DNA from: Eutrigla gurnardus | Taxonomy: Eukaryota; Chordata; Actinopteri; Perciformes; Triglidae | Direction: 5' to 3' | NCBI GenBank assembly: GCA_963514095.1 | Contig: OY741268.1 | Coordinates: 26,053,657 to 26,117,656, forward strand | DNA length: 64,000 nucleotides | Shown: positions 22,801 through 36,624 of the stretch, piece after piece | Layout of the letters: every line of letters begins with the position of its first letter | Position numbering within the stretch: position 1 is the stretch's first letter | Translations under genes and position numbers: made by a program | The notes under the pieces: model-generated | What the model was told of the DNA's origin: nothing | The model's input: only the letters and a program-made list of their open reading frames with translations | Database searches by the model: none

Positions 22801-25800
22801 AGTAACCCACTTATCATGTTTAATGGAAGTATTGTCCTTCGGGGGATTTCATTTTGCCATTCTTCGCAGAAGTGTAATTAGTGATGCGGCGTGGGGCTTT
22901 CAATCTCCTCGCCGTTCATCTCATAAAGTTCCCAGCTCCTCCCCCGTCGGCCGGTCAGAGATTTTTATTGTGACTGCTGAGTCTTACGGCCGGCCGTTTT
23001 TATGGGCACGAGTCTGCCAATGGCGAGCCACGTTAGCTAAAGGCGATGAGGACTTCTGGATTACATGTCAGCACAGCTATGCTGGTAAACCAGTGAGTGA
23101 ATGCTACAGTAAAGGAATTAAATTCACATTTATTTGTGAGGATGGGGAAGGTTAAACATCGTTTTCAAATACATTTGTGGAGGATAAACCCATTCTAGCC
23201 GTAAAATCCTTTGCTTTTTACACATTTCTCCCTATAACTAACCCTCACACACACACATGTTGTCATGTTACATGAAATCTACACCCTAAAATCACCTCTT
23301 TCTAATGCGAGTGCAGGCTCAGAGCTCCCTGCCGTTTGTTAGCCTGAAAACATTCTAGAGTCGGATGATATTTAATCCAGCGAAATGGTGCCAGTATTGA
23401 AAAGAGCACTATCTTTTCATTTAAAGTCACTTTTTATAATCAGCTCCCAAGGAACAAAAAAAAAAAAGTCAGTTAAAAAAGTAATAGGATCAGCAGCGGC
23501 ACAGACATAGGTAATTCTGTTAAAAACTCCTTTCACAACGCCAGCTTGTAGGGGGGGAAAAAAGCAGCGAAGGCTGCTGTCATTGTATCGCAAATAAATG
23601 GCCGTGGTGAACATGTGTGTGGGCTGTCCGAGACGATTTGTGTGATGTAATTAGATGTAAAATGCTTTTTTGCTGGCTCTTTAATTGACTTTTGGCCGGA
23701 GTGATTTGTGGCTATCAGGTTTTCCCCCGTGGCACCGTGTTGTCTTCAGTCAAGGCCAGTGGATTATTTGCAAACACCTAAATCCAGCTTCTTGAGCTGG
23801 ACTTGTTTCGATCAGCCGTCCATCTCTCTGTCTCTCACAGCGGAGCTGATTTCTATACCCTTAAGGAAGTTTTTTAAAGGTATATCCTCATTCCCGGTGT
23901 TCCTTTTCCCCCAATGATCCCAGAAATACACCCCGACAGCTCTTTAAACCGACAGATATTCAACATTCAGTGGGAACACCTTTTGCATAAGGTAATCCGG
24001 TATCATACGGCGTTGCTGACTACCAATCATCTCATATGTATTCCGGGTACCCGGCACTGTATTTTAATGGCTGACATCTCAGGGCTGCAATTCAAGTGTG
24101 ATTTATATCTCCTCAAGTCATCAGTTACAATCAGATCCAGGGATCTGACTTTGTGCTCGCTGAACAAGCACAGCTAATACAAAGGGGAAGGCAAAATAAA
24201 ATGAGCTGTGTCACATTCCCCGAATTTATTTTCCCTCATGTGCGGAAAATTTGAATCAAAGGTGCCGCAGGAGGGGTGGAGAAGGTTAGACAGACGGAGT
24301 AAAAGAGGGGTGACGGGGGCTCCGCATTGGTAGGCGAGTCTGTGTCTCATCCTTAAACCAATTTCCTTCCTCAATACTCTGGGGAGTGGTCTGATTTGCA
24401 CCGTTTCCTTTCTCTGAGTAAGTGTTTATCCTGCTTTTACAATTAGATCCCGCTCCCAGCTGCAGCATTAATCAAATACCCAGACATATTCTCCGCATTT
24501 GGAGATGGAGGGGAATGTGTCCTGGACGTCTTCCGCTTCGCTAACGGGCCGTGAAGCGGCACAATTATTTGTTTAGTAAGCGCCTCACGCATACTGTACA
24601 CGGATTTGACTGGTCAGGAGGATCGCAGGGGAGTCTGACTGGGAGCCACAGTCGAGGAGATTTATTTCGAGATATATGGTGCTGAGGGAAATGCTTCTGA
24701 CCTGTGATAGAAGTAAGATTGTTCTTATTTGTGTGTAATAGATACGCCCTGACCCATATATACATTACTTCTGTGAAAAGGAAGGCATAGGAATAGTTTT
24801 TTTGAGAGGCAAAGAGCCTAACAGGACACAATAGAGTGACTGAGCAGAGGAGGCTGGACCTCACGATTCACGGTTGCAGTGTTGTGTGGGTGGGTGTGCG
24901 TTCCTTCTCTCTTCATAGCACAATGTCAATAGAAATCCACTACAATCACTTAATGTACTCCCCTGCCCTCCACTCTACATATGGGCTTTAAATGCTTTAA
25001 TCGAAGACCCGCTCATTTTTATTGGTGTTCTTTATAGGTGAGGTTACTGATGATTTTCAAATGCACTCCGTGATTTGTGGCTAATTAGGGCGAGAGTCGG
25101 ACCACGAAAAAATGTGTGTCTGTTTGGGGAGGGGGGGGGGAGTGAATCTCCTCTCTAGACGGGAGCGGCGCCTCGAGTGCAGATGAGAAGGCGAGCGTGT
25201 TGTGCAGTTATTACTATGCAAAGATGGGAGAGCGTGCGTTGTGGCGTCTCTCACAACGCGATGATTTACCAATCGAAACGGCTGCCTCCGTCGCCATGGT
25301 TACCCACGGAAAAGTTGTGACATTCAGCCAGGGAACATGAGAGACAACCAATTTATTAGGGTAGAATTATTTCTGATGGAGCCAGAATTAGGAGTGATGG
25401 AGTGGGATAGTGGAGATATAAATCCCAAATTGCTCTGTTGCCGCCGGCCGTGATGCCGTGTGCTGCCGGTGTCACATGTTAATTATCATAAGCAAGACCT
25501 GCAACAGCAGCAGCTCCGGCAGCAACGGCACCCCCAGTTTATTATTCACTCATTAATCCCCGCTCACTTCTCAACTTTATCTGCAGAGAAACCTGTCCCT
25601 CTGCTCTGGAACTGTTTGTTCTGTATTTTTTCTTTCCCTCCACTAAGAGTGTTTTCTCTGCCAACTCTTTAAGGCAAGCCACTATATATATATATTTTTT
25701 GCTGCGTTGGCCTAAATGATCTGCATCCAAATGGAAGTGGCTAATGTAGCCCTCAGGTGGGGAGTATTTTTTTTTTTCTCCACTTTTTGTGTATTTCAAT

Positions 25801-26587
25801 ATTTAATGAGCTAAACGCCAATGCTTCCAGAAGTCTCTCCTACAAACCGTGTCATGCAAATGAGTTCCGGTGGACAGGAATTAAGGGGAAGATGATGTTC
25901 CTCCACCGCAAATTGGATTATGGCAAGAACACAAATTGGACAAGTTGTTTCCATCGCGTGGAAACTTTCTCAGGTTATTAACATTATTCAGCAGAATCCT
26001 ACGTGGCTCAGACGTCCACAGGTTAAATAAGTAAATACAAATATTCAGCCTGAGGCATTCTGAAATACATTTCCCACTTACGGTCGAGAAGCTGAACCAC
26101 TTCTCTTCCAGTGTCGAATACGACACGAGACCAAGCGCTCCTCACTTGTTGCACGTAGAATTACTCGGCAACATTTTGGAGAACCAGAAAAACACAAGAC
26201 GCCTCCGCTACCATGACTCGGCGTCTCTTTTTGAAGGTCATAGACGAACGCATCCTAAACACCAGCGCTGCTCTTATTCTGCCGTCATGCATGTTGTAAT
26301 GCTCGCGGGCCAGCGGTGACGCCGAGGCGGGCAGCAACGCCGCTCGACCACGCTCCCTGAAATAACTCTCCCATTGTAATGAGCTTGCTGTGGCGGCTGA
26401 CTTAATTAAAAGTGATGTTAAATAATTTCTCGGCGGTGATTGCGCCGTGAACCCTGCTCAGCCTCGCAGTGCGACCTGGTACTCTTCTCCACGCCTGATT
26501 TCAGTCATCATGCACACTTGAGAAGCTGTATTCATCGGAAAAAAGGGAGTATTTATCTCGCCTCAGAAAACTACCATGACATTATAT
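19845..26587. other. long noncoding stretch, no gene recognised
   Basis: 6.7 kb without a recognisable exon. It contains a short CA repeat at 21786-21799, a G-rich tract near 25130-25141 and several homopolymers. Some A/T-rich blocks with TAATTA-type cores, such as 23640-23720, look like what conserved noncoding elements often contain. That impression cannot be tested without alignment. Confidence 0.5.
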
Positions 26588-26870
26588 TTGAAGTACGCCC
26601 CCCAAAGTGGGGTCTGGGGACCCCTGGGGGTCTAACACTCATAGCCAGGGGGGGGCTGTCAAATAATTTGCTATAAATTATAATAATAATAATAAAACAA
26701 GCATATTGTGCCCGTTACTCCTAGCCACGTTTATTTTTGGACCAATAGAAACATTCATACCTCCAGCGGCGTTTGAAACGTTCTTAATCTGTGTTACGAT
26801 TATGAGGGATTTTCTCGCCTGTAATCGGTCCTTGGCCCTAAAAAGGTCTGAGAACTCCGGCTCTACAGGG
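26588..26870. mobile_element. probable hAT-type element remnant
   Basis: The left part (gtggggtctggggacccctg) and the right end read on the minus strand (tagagccggagttctcagac, then ctttttagggccaagga) resemble the ends and subterminal sequence of non-autonomous hAT elements common in fish, which often begin with a TTCTCAAAC-like motif. A TAA trinucleotide run sits inside at about 26680-26695. I could not define matching terminal repeats or a target duplication, so the boundaries are approximate. Confidence 0.4.
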
Positions 26871-27102
26871 CGAGTGAATCAGGGTGATTGTCCGTCTGTA
26901 TATCTGATGAAGTGGGAGACGGAACAATAGAAAAATGAGCCTCTGCTTTGAGAGAATGCCTCAGGAGTGTCTGCTTTCTCGCCTTGATTGCTCCGTGTTC
27001 CTCGAAGGCTGTGTAATATGGACGACAGTTCAATATCAAAGTGGAGGGAGGGAGCGCTATTAAATTCGTCTGAGGGTTGAGTGAACTTGTCATGGCGTCA
27101 CA

Positions 27103-27104
<2 letters not shown>

Positions 27105-27145
<41 letters not shown>
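27105..27145. repeat. (CA)n microsatellite
   Basis: 41 bases of perfect CA repeat. The minus-strand open frame through it (26863-27180) is an artefact of the repeat. Confidence 0.95.
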
Positions 27146-27147
<2 letters not shown>

Positions 27148-28605
27148 TCCTATCCTGTTTTTCCTGGAGATTGATTCCATTGCAGAGAAATAGGCTCAGG
27201 ATGAAGTCATATACCACAACGTGATTCAGCCTCATTAGAACCACTTCACACAGCTTTATGGACGATGCTGCAGACATGTCTTCAATTTAAAAGCAAGCAA
27301 TGGGATTTTATTTATTTATATATATTTTTTTAAAGCATGATATGACAGACATGGTGCTTTCAAGTCACGCAAGAGGAGCTGTATATTTCTGCAGGGCTCT
27401 CCTCGTAGCAGCGTAGTGTCCTTTTGGAAATCTGGATTGTTTTTTATTTAAGGAAAGAAACGATACTTTCACACAAATGTTGTAATTACAACGTCAAAAT
27501 GAATGAACGACGAGAGAAGGGGGGGAAAAAATGAGGGCTAAGTTGTCCCAAGAGATTCATTAAAAATGAACCGATACCTCCTAATATGTAGATTCTTCAT
27601 TTAAAATGTAATTATTGTCGGAAGTGTGTCATTTTAATATTCTTTATCTTGTCATATCCTGGGTAAGCCAGTTCTCAAACAGCCCCCGGCCCCCATCAAC
27701 CAGCAGAACAGCAGAGTGCTGACAATGCAGCCGCCGTCACACTGCTTTTATAATGGCATACATCAAGCCTTAAACGCTTCGGAGAAACACTCAAACATCT
27801 GCGTGCGGGTAATTTTTGTTGCCCTATAGATTCTGCCCAGACAGACAGCGTGCAAAGTAATAGATGTGCAGCAGAATGAAGAACACACACACTGTTTTCC
27901 AGCGGCAGCAGTGATTTTTTTTTATTTTTTATTTTTTTTGGTCGTGAATCGGCTGCATCTGCAGCGGCCTTCTGCTATTCGGCTCTTGCCCCCGGGCGGT
28001 GCAGCTAAGTCAAAGTGCTCCAGTATGTAGAATGCTTTTCAAAAGGGTTTGAATGTAAATACTTCATAGCGTGCTGAGTGGCCCTATGAATATGTGATAA
28101 GGATACGGGCACCGATTTGAATTAAACGTTACACGGAGCAACCGTTTGCATAAACGGCGACTTTGTTTTGGAATTAAAGTCACGCCCCCGTGACGCTGCG
28201 CGTGAATAACGGCAAACCTCATTGAATGCGTTTTACTTTCCCGCCACCTGGTTTTCATCTATTTTAAATTGGGTTTTTAGTGATGTGTCATAGTGTTGTT
28301 GAGTAAAATGGAATGTTTTGTCGCAGCGGCCACCTGAGCTGCGCTGGTGTTCGGGTGTGACAGCTGCACCGGCAGCCGTCGCCGCACATCGTGACTGATG
28401 TTGTGCTGAATCCCCATGAAATCTCTGCTTAATTGACCCAAAATAACTCCAGTTCAGCGGCCCGTCTTTGCCTCCCTGCGTGGTCAGGCAAGTCCAAATA
28501 TGTATCCCGAAAAGCTGGAGTCGTATCCATTTTTAAATGGGCACACATTCATAGTCCAGATCTTTATTTTGTTTCTTTTCATCGCCCCCGTTCTATTCCC
28601 GGCAA

Positions 28606-28633
28606 CAAGAAGAAGAAGAAAAAAAGAAGAAGC
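28606..28633. repeat. (AAG)n-rich run
   Basis: A short imperfect AAG/GAA array with an A-rich interruption. Confidence 0.85.
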
Positions 28634-31600
28634 CTTGAAAATGGAGGGGGGACAGTTATACAGTACAACCCAAAAGCTTATTAGTTTGTTCCTCAATAAG
28701 CGTCCGTCTGTGAAGTGAAATGGCTGAGTTCCTTTCGAGTGCTGTCGGTTGACATGACAACTGTGCCCTGGAATAAGACTTACATTTGTTCAGTCAATAA
28801 TTGGACCTGAGCTTCTTGTTAAAATGTCTCACAATGTTGAAGGCTGGTTCTTACATCTCTGCGGCCGATTCAAATTTCACTCGGTGTTTAATCTGTGCTT
28901 GTGTTTTTGTTTTGTTTGTGTTATGGCCTCCTCTTTCTTATAGAAATGAACCAGCATCCAACATGGAAGCACTCAGACGACACCAGTTGAGTTTGTCCTC
29001 CTGCACTCGATCACTGAGTATATCATAAAGCTCCATCATGAAGCATCATATCCATAGTTTTTGCTTTCTTCCGACTGCGGATGATGCGAACACGCGAGCG
29101 CCAATTAATGCTTGGAGTTAAATCACGAGCAGCCCGGACTTACGATGCACTGCTGGCCAATTAGCTTCTCCAGCAGGGTGTGATCTGAGGCGATGCACCA
29201 CAGCGCCTCTGGCACTTCTCGCTCGCTCTCCCGCGTTCTGTTCAGAGACTTCTGTGAAGTCCATCGCCTCACCCCATGTGACCCACAGCCGTCTGAATCC
29301 CTCCTCTTTCCGTAGCCCTTCCAGTTGCAGACTGACAGTGAGGCATCGGTAGCTGCTGGCAGAATTAGATGGATAAATACAAAGAGATCCGTAACACCAG
29401 GACCCAGAGTCCGTGTCTCACTTATCGATCGGAGTCACGCGCCGGTAGATCTCCAATTTGCCTCTGCTAAAGTACATCATGCTTTTTTCTCATGGACGAC
29501 CCCCGAGGATTTTAAAGATTCGAACGGGGGGAAAAAAAAACCACCTAAAAACTTCAGAGCTTATGTTGTTTACATGACAGGAACAGAGAGGAAAGGTGCC
29601 ACTGTCAAATCTCATCTCCCGCAAAGTCTCCCATGAAATGTTGTTTATATCCTTTCAGCGCTCATTCAAATGTATCCCCCTTGTGCTGAGCTCATCCAGA
29701 AAGACTATTGTAGGCAGGGAATCGTGTGACAATGTCAAGCTGCTTGTATTGAAGCTTTTTCCAGCCGTGTTTAAACTGGATCATCTCAGAGCAGCGAGTG
29801 ATGGATGTTTGGAGGTGCTTTTTTCCCCCTACTGTGCGGTTATTACACCGCCCTGACGTGGAAAAATCCTCGGGGACATAAATCCTCCCATACCATTAAG
29901 TGAAATGTAACGTAAGGAGGATGTAGCTTTAGGAATTAAAGGTCTGCTCTCATACACATGGCATTGTGACGGTGTAATTCTCATCCTGTAAGCGTGGAGC
30001 AGAACGGCAAGAGGGGAGCGGATGTGAGGGAACCTTGAGCATGCAGAATGAGTCATCTGTTAACGTTACCTGCCACTGTGTGGAATCCACTCATCCTCCT
30101 TTCTTTTTTTTTTTTTATATATATAAATGAATTGCACACTGAACCATACAAAAATCACAAAACCGAAAAGTGCATCTTTCAACTGTTTGTGTTGCTGTTG
30201 CATCACACGGTTCTTTAATCTCTGCTAAATATATCAACGCTGTGAACAGATCACTGCATCCTCACAGCTCAAAGCACAAACCTCTGCATCTTATCTGGAG
30301 GGTGTGCTCCCCCCCTTTTTTTTTTTTTTTTCTCAAAACAGATTTAAGGACTTCGGACTCCTCATCTGCATTTATATAAGCAACCATAAAAGCTGGGTTC
30401 TGGTCTTGTTGCTTCCCCTTTTCCTTGGAAAAAAAAAAAAAACCAGGAATAGAATTGAGACGCTGGCATCGGCTACTTACTTGACGGAGGCAGCAGCTGC
30501 ATAAACAATGCTTTATTTCACATCCTCTTAATGTTTATTCACTGGCTCCTCTTCGTACACTGATAGTGCTGAGTCACACCCTCGTGTGCACGCTCTCTAA
30601 TTATTCTGTGCCATAGCAACCGTAACTTAGCAATTGCTAAACCTCTTCCATTTCGAAGGGTTGAGAAAATGTCATGATTTTTTTTCTCTATTTATCCTTT
30701 CAACTCGGGGAAAAGTATGAAGTAAAACCAGCATTATTAATTCTATCATGCCATCTCTCCATGAACCCTCACTTACAAAAAAAACCCCTCTTTTGTGATG
30801 TGCTGATTCCAGGTCTTCAGAGACGAAGTGAAGCCATTTAAATTGACTTTGACTGACTCGTTAATGACCCGGTAATTTCATGTAAAATGCCGAAAGTACA
30901 TTTGTTTCATTAAGGTGCGGGCTATTAAAACGTAGTAGGAGACTTCTATCTGATGTCCTTCCTGCACAGCCATGTCTGGAGGAGAGCCACTATCCATTCT
31001 GGGCTCTCTGACAACCAGTGACACTCTCTCCCAGCTGATGAGTCGTATACCACGTTGACATGCAAAAACTGTGAATCGCACAGGATATTCGAGGCTCATT
31101 CATACCGAAACGACGGCAATAAGTGAGTAGCAAGATGTTTTGGATTCTAAATGTTCTGAATATCACTGCTGCACGACTGACTGCCTTTTTTTTTATAGCA
31201 GCCACAAACTAAAGCTCAATAAGTAGCAGAAAAGCTCCGTCAGTAGCACTGAAGTGTTGGGCTCACACGGATAACACCAACCCAGCTGCCATGGTGTGTA
31301 ATTGATGGCCTGTTGCTTCCTTTGCAAAGACCTGAGGAGCAAAGTGTTTTTTTGACTCTCACAATGCAGATTATATTAAACTGCTAATGTCTAATGTAGA
31401 ATATTTGCCATTGTAACCCGTGGTCATTGTTTTAAATAGGAATCCAAGGAGCGTCATGTGACTGGAGTTAAAGGAGCAGTAATACAGCAGCAAAACCCCA
31501 TACTTGCTATGTAGAGATAGTGGAGCTGAGTCAAACCTGGACAGGGAATGAAGTCGCTGTCCCTCTGTTTGTGTTGTTATTTGTGAATTCCTATGAGCGT

Positions 31601-32144
31601 GCCCCGCAGGTTAGCTCATAGCTGCCGCTCTGCACTGCCAGAGATGCAACGCCATCGACGCGGAAAGGGAAATTATAGAGTGGAAGAAAATGGATAAATA
31701 TTTCCATGAGCACAAATGCAACGAGGAATCAGATTATCAAACAAATGGACAACAGTCTGGGCTGAATTCATGTTGATACTGTTCAGTTTCCCCTGGTTTC
31801 AAATCCAAATGTCAAGATCTTCACACCCACCGCATTAAGTAGTTTGCGAGTGGTTTTGACTACACTGGTGACCGATAATGAAATGCACCACAAGAGACCG
31901 ATTTTTCAGGCGAACGGCATTTATTTTTTGTGCACAAAATAATGGCGATGTCAACACCTGCTTAGGAAAACACCCTTCAGAATTCAACAAATGCTCGCGG
32001 CTTAGAGTATCACCCTTTCTGTCTCGAGACCTTCCTCTCGACGAAGAACCCCTGAAAATGTCTCGTCTTTTCCTTCACTGTCTTATCTTGTTTGTTCCTG
32101 CCCAGTCTCAAAGCTCGACTGTGCCGGATGCATTCCACACACAA

Positions 32145-32149
<5 letters not shown>

Positions 32150-32187
<38 letters not shown>
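32150..32187. repeat. (CA)n microsatellite
   Basis: 38 bases of perfect CA repeat preceded by gcgcgc. Confidence 0.95.
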
Positions 32188-32191
<4 letters not shown>

Positions 32192-34723
32192 AAGGCGCAG
32201 ACCCTGAGTCAGTCACATAACGCCAAGCTCACACACTTTTTCCTCTCCTGCCCTCGCCCAAGGGTTTGGGTTGATTCATGCCCTTTGTCAGAGTTTGAGT
32301 GAGTCTCAAAGAAATAATGGTGTGACTTCTCCGGGAGTGTGGTGCCTTCCTTTAATTGGTGTCTTTTCTTGCATGTACATCACATTCAGCCTTGTTCACT
32401 TGAAATCACACATCAAAGGCTCTAAAAACTTCTCTCCTGCCGTGTCGACTCCAAGTTCCTTCCACCGAGGGTCCTGATAGGAGCTGCACACCAAATTATG
32501 TGAGGACAGGGAGGAAGGAGAAAACAACACATTAAGGGGGGGTGCAGACGTTGCATCTACAGTACACAGCATTAATTCCTTTTAATATTATCTCTAAAAC
32601 ACATGAGATTAAACGGGCAGAGGCAGAAATCCATGTTTAACGGTGCTTTGACACATTGGCAGCCAGGTTCAGAGCCTCTCTGTAAACAAAACTGCGATGT
32701 CAGTTATTATTCCGATGTGACTTGACACATGCCCTTTTAATATTTATACAACAAGATTTCCCTGTTCTACTTGACGCAGGTGTTGTTTGCTGCGAGGTGC
32801 TGTGTGCCTCGACCCCAGGAAAGCGTTTACTAGAACTGTTACAAACCGTTCTTTACGTCATCTTTTCTCCTCCGACAGGATTACATAAGAAAACCACACT
32901 CGACACGAGTCGATTCTGATTGGTCAAGTGTTGCCTACTGTTGTTGAATATTTTTTTTTTTGAACACAAAGGTTGTTTTCTTTTTTTTGCCCACTGATCG
33001 CCCGATGTTTAAGCTTTTATCCATCTTTATAAATACAGTAAGAACACAATCCAGAGGACGAGGCGCTGTCCGTGGTCCTGAAACGTCGTGGAGACCAATC
33101 AAGAGACAGCAGTGGCTGATTTTTATCCTTTTTTTTGGTTTTTAAATAGAACTTTTGGTCCTTATTCCACTCTCAGCCATTGAAACAAACCACAGACGGA
33201 AGGAAACAGCAGGGACGTGAAGGGAGAGGCAGAGGATGGTTCATGAATAAAAAAAATATCCAGTGCTCTGTTAGAGCTATGTCTAGCATTCTGATGAATA
33301 AATGTAGTCTTTTGACTTTGAAACAGTAGCCTTATGTCATTGTTGTTGTTTAGCATTTCTGAGGCTCAATGGGTCCTCGTATTTGGAAAGCGCCACGTTG
33401 TCTCCATGGCGATTTATCGTCGCACACTAAGATTGATTGACACACGAGCTATCATTTTTATTAACAGCGCTATTAAAGTCCCAGCGAAACAGAACTTGGA
33501 GTGTCTTAAGCATCCGTATTGTGAAGTATTCCCCTGTGAAAGTGAATATTTGAGCTGTGTAAAGTTACCAGAGGGATTTAAATCCTATCCTTCACATTTG
33601 ATTGGACCACTCAGTAGTCACAGACTTGATTGATGTATGGATGTCGTGATGCTATTAGTTGGTCGTAGCTTAGAAAAGCTCTCTTCAGAAAAGAGAATTG
33701 GATATAAAAGGAAGGCGGTTTGTTCATGTTTTGTTAAATGGGAGGGTAATATGAATACTTTTTTGTTCTATTTCATCTTGATTCTAAAAGACTGATATTA
33801 ATGCTGTATAGCATGATTTAATAGCAGTTGAATCAGGCTCCTTATATTGAATAGTTGACTATTTGGGGGTCACATTCGGTATATTGTTAGACTACAATGA
33901 ATTATTCCACTCAAAGCTAATTTTAACCAGCCCACACATCTGGCATGGCCAATTAGTTAGTCATAGGGAAAAAAAAGGATGTCATGTGATCACGCTAAAC
34001 TGTGAAATGACTTCAAAAGACGGGCGATGTTTTGAAGAAGACAAGTAATCTCTGAAAAATAATTGAATAGATAATTATAATTAAATGTAATTCCATCCCC
34101 AGCTGCTGCACACGCTCTCTTGAAGGATTGGGAACATATGTCTCGTACACAGCGGTTGACTTTAAAGCCGAGAGGGTTTCCCCTGTCAGCGGCAAAAAAA
34201 ATTAATGGTCATGTTTTTATCCACTCAGGTGTGAAATTGCTGCTGTATTCTGAAGATCAGCGGCGACTTAATGCACTCTCCGAGGTCCCACTTCCTGTCC
34301 CCCCTTTTGCATCGCCCTGGCCGGCGTCGACGCCACCACCTCACGTTGGTGTTAGCGACTCGCCACTGTGGTGATAACACACAGATTTGTGAGCATGCTC
34401 GGGTGCAGGGATGTGCTAAAATGTGGAAAAACTGCACTGATGAATCTGACCAATCCTCAGTGGCTCATTTACCCCCCCCTCCATGTTCAGAATGACAGAA
34501 GTGGCCCTTTTAATAGCCGGTTGTTTTAGGGGAAACGGGGCAAGCAGCCATTAAAATAGCACCTGCTCGTTCTGCGGTGCTCACATCTCATTCCGCCGTG
34601 CACTCGATGCTCCAGGTTGGAGTCGTCGGGCAGCCGGTCTCATCTGTGCATTGATCGCTCTGTTTTGGATCCTCTTTCATCTATAAATAATGCAGTCATC
34701 TGCAGAGTGTTCTCTCTCTGAAA

Positions 34724-34735
34724 CCCCCCCCCCCC
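34724..34735. repeat. C12 mononucleotide run
   Basis: 12 consecutive cytosines, next to CT-rich low-complexity sequence at 34800-34860. Confidence 0.9.
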
Positions 34736-35220
34736 GTTGCCAGCACCAGAGAGGCAATCAGCCCTACCAGGCACGTCACGCCTGTCTATGATAATTGTTT
34801 TATGGATGCCACTCTCGCTTTCTCTCTCTCCTCTGTTTAGCTGTCTCTCGCTCTCTCTCTGTGGTGGATGATTGCAGGTAGACCTACTGTTTCTCCCCCC
34901 CCCCTGCATCTGAAATCCCCTCACACTGACCCCATGACATTCCTTCATAAGATCACTAACGCGGCATCAAAGGGCGCGAGCACAAAGGCCACTGCTGAAC
35001 TCCACTAGAGGGGTAAATAAAAACAAGAGTTGACTTTCTCGCCTTGTACTCGCCCGCCCGACTAACACTCTCTCTCTCATTATCAATGCTTGGGTGCGTG
35101 TCTTACCCAGTGTACTGTAAATGCTTTCAATAGCAATCTGGGAGGGCTGAGAGTGTGGTGATTTCCATTCTGTTGCACATTTCTCTTTGCTGGTCTCCAG
35201 AGAGAGTCGGGGGTGTGTGT

Positions 35221-35237
35221 GGGGGGGGGGGGGGGGG
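35221..35237. repeat. G17 mononucleotide run
   Basis: 17 consecutive guanines after a short GT stretch, able in principle to form a G-quadruplex. Homopolymers this long are often misassembled. Confidence 0.9.
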
Positions 35238-35897
35238 TTGCCAGGGCTCCCCTGAGGTTGGACACCAAGCCCCAGGCAGTGTGACAGATTAAGTCCAAGT
35301 TGGAAATTCTTTCTTTCTTTATTTCGTGTTCATCCAGATCTAATCCATACTGTTGTTTGCGTGCCGCGGGGCGGGACGGCCGATTGCTTTTTGTCAACTC
35401 GCAGCGCGTTGTAAATAACTGTAAATACGACACGCCGTCACTTATGATGTTCACATGCGATGTGGCCGAGTTCTCTTTGGGAAGTCGGCGTTACGTAATG
35501 GTGAAGTGCCGTTTGTTTGTTTGTTTTTCTTTCCTGCTCTTACGACTTCACATTAGAGTATGCAAATGATGCGTGAGTAGCAGAGCCGTGGTGAGTCTTT
35601 CCCAAAGCACCTGGCAAATGTGGAATACCACTGTTTTATTTCTTCATTAACACTTGTATCCCAGTTTAATCGGGTTCTTAGACTTCACAAGCCAAAGTAC
35701 TCTGAATATTTAGACTCACGATTCTCCAAATTCACTACTATATTTGACTTCATGGTTTTTTTTTGGAGATTTTTTTGGAGTTGGAATCGAAAAAATGTGA
35801 CTCCCCAGGTCCCATTATGTGGCTTTGTTGTTAGGATGAGGCGCTGGATTATTTTTTATTGAAATGTGATATCTTCAGACAGAAAAAGTAGAATGAT

Positions 35898-35905
35898 GAC
35901 TGAAG
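35898..35905. repeat. left 8-bp target-site duplication (GACTGAAG)
   Basis: GACTGAAG lies immediately left of the hAT-type element and recurs exactly at 36998-37005 on its right side. Confidence 0.9.
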
Positions 35906-35945
35906 TAGGCCTGTTCGATTAATCGATTTTAAATCGTAATCGCAA

Positions 35946-35954
35946 TTATGTAGT
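35946..35954. repeat. left LINE target-site duplication (TTATGTAGT)
   Basis: A 9-bp sequence of the host hAT element, repeated exactly at 36616-36624 after the LINE tail. Confidence 0.85.
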
Positions 35955-36392
35955 TGTTATGGTCTCCTTGCAGGTCTTCCGAAAAAAACTGTCAGGCAGC
36001 TACAGCTTGTTCAGAACGCTGCTGCTAGAGTTCTTACAAAGACCAAAAAATGTGAGCACATTACACCAATTCTTAAATCCTTACATTGGCTCCCTGTATG
36101 TCAGAGGATTGATTTCAAAATCTTCCTGCTCACATATAAATCACTACATGGTCTAGGACCGAAGTATATCACTGATATGCTCCCACTACATAAGCCTTCT
36201 AGACCACTAAGATCTTCTGAGACCAATCTGTTAGTGATTCCCAGAGTAAACAACAATCACGGGAGAGCATCGTTTAGTCACTATGCAACAAATGGCTGGA
36301 ATAAACTTCCTGAAGATGTAAGACTTGCCCCAACTCTGACCACTTTTAAAACTAGACTGAAAACTTTAATGTTCACCATAGCTTTCTGCTAA
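35955..36392 (+). pseudogene. LINE reverse-transcriptase C-terminal fragment (145 codons, open)
   Basis: The frame is open from the first base of the LINE insertion to a TAA at 36390-36392. It includes QLQLVQNAAARVL, ITPILKSLHWLPV, RIDFKILLLTYKSLHGLGP and FSHYATNGWNKLPEDVR, the usual order at the C-terminus of L2-type LINE ORF2 proteins, downstream of the catalytic palm. The endonuclease and the catalytic motifs are absent, so it cannot be active. The lack of stops or frameshifts in 145 codons suggests a fairly recent insertion. Confidence 0.88.
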
Positions 36393-36615
36393 ATCTTTTA
36401 ATGTCTGCACTGTTTTTAATTATTGCAAATATGTTTTTATTCTATTTTCTTTCTGTAATGCATTTTTAAAATTATTATTATTTTCTTTTAATTCTTCTAT
36501 TTTTTTTTCCTTTTTTTTTTTTTCTTCTCACTTTGTTTTATGATGTGAAGCACTTTGAGTCTGCCTTGTGTATGAAATGTGCTATACAAATAAAGTTGCC
36601 TTGCCTTGCCTTGCC
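35955..36615 (+). mobile_element. 5'-truncated L2-type LINE, nested in the hAT element
   Basis: 661 bp flanked by TTATGTAGT on both sides. It contains the C-terminal part of a LINE reverse transcriptase, then a 3'UTR. The terminal motif (gtgctatacaaataaagttg) is followed by four TTGCC units (36596-36615), which end exactly at the target duplication. The short tandem-repeat tail, rather than poly(A), and the RT C-terminal sequence fit the L2/CR1-like LINEs of fish. The 5' end is truncated, as expected from incomplete target-primed reverse transcription. Confidence 0.9.
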
Positions 36616-36624
36616 TTATGTAGT
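36616..36624. repeat. right LINE target-site duplication (TTATGTAGT)
   Basis: Exact copy of 35946-35954, abutting the last TTGCC unit of the LINE tail. Confidence 0.85.

Larger units (their letters stand above)
26871..35897. other. long noncoding stretch, no gene recognised
   Basis: 9 kb without an exon I can defend. It holds a perfect CA repeat at 27105-27145, an AAG-rich run at 28606-28633, a CA repeat at 32150-32187, C/G homopolymers at 34724-34735 and 35221-35237, and T-runs near 30100 and 30317. The open frames are short, overlapping and lack family resemblance. Confidence 0.5.

Noticed and set aside
31468..31492. TTAAAGGAGCAGT, a Kolobok-like element start
   Set aside because: Only one end was found; no matching CCTTTAA end with complementary sequence was seen downstream, so an element cannot be defined.
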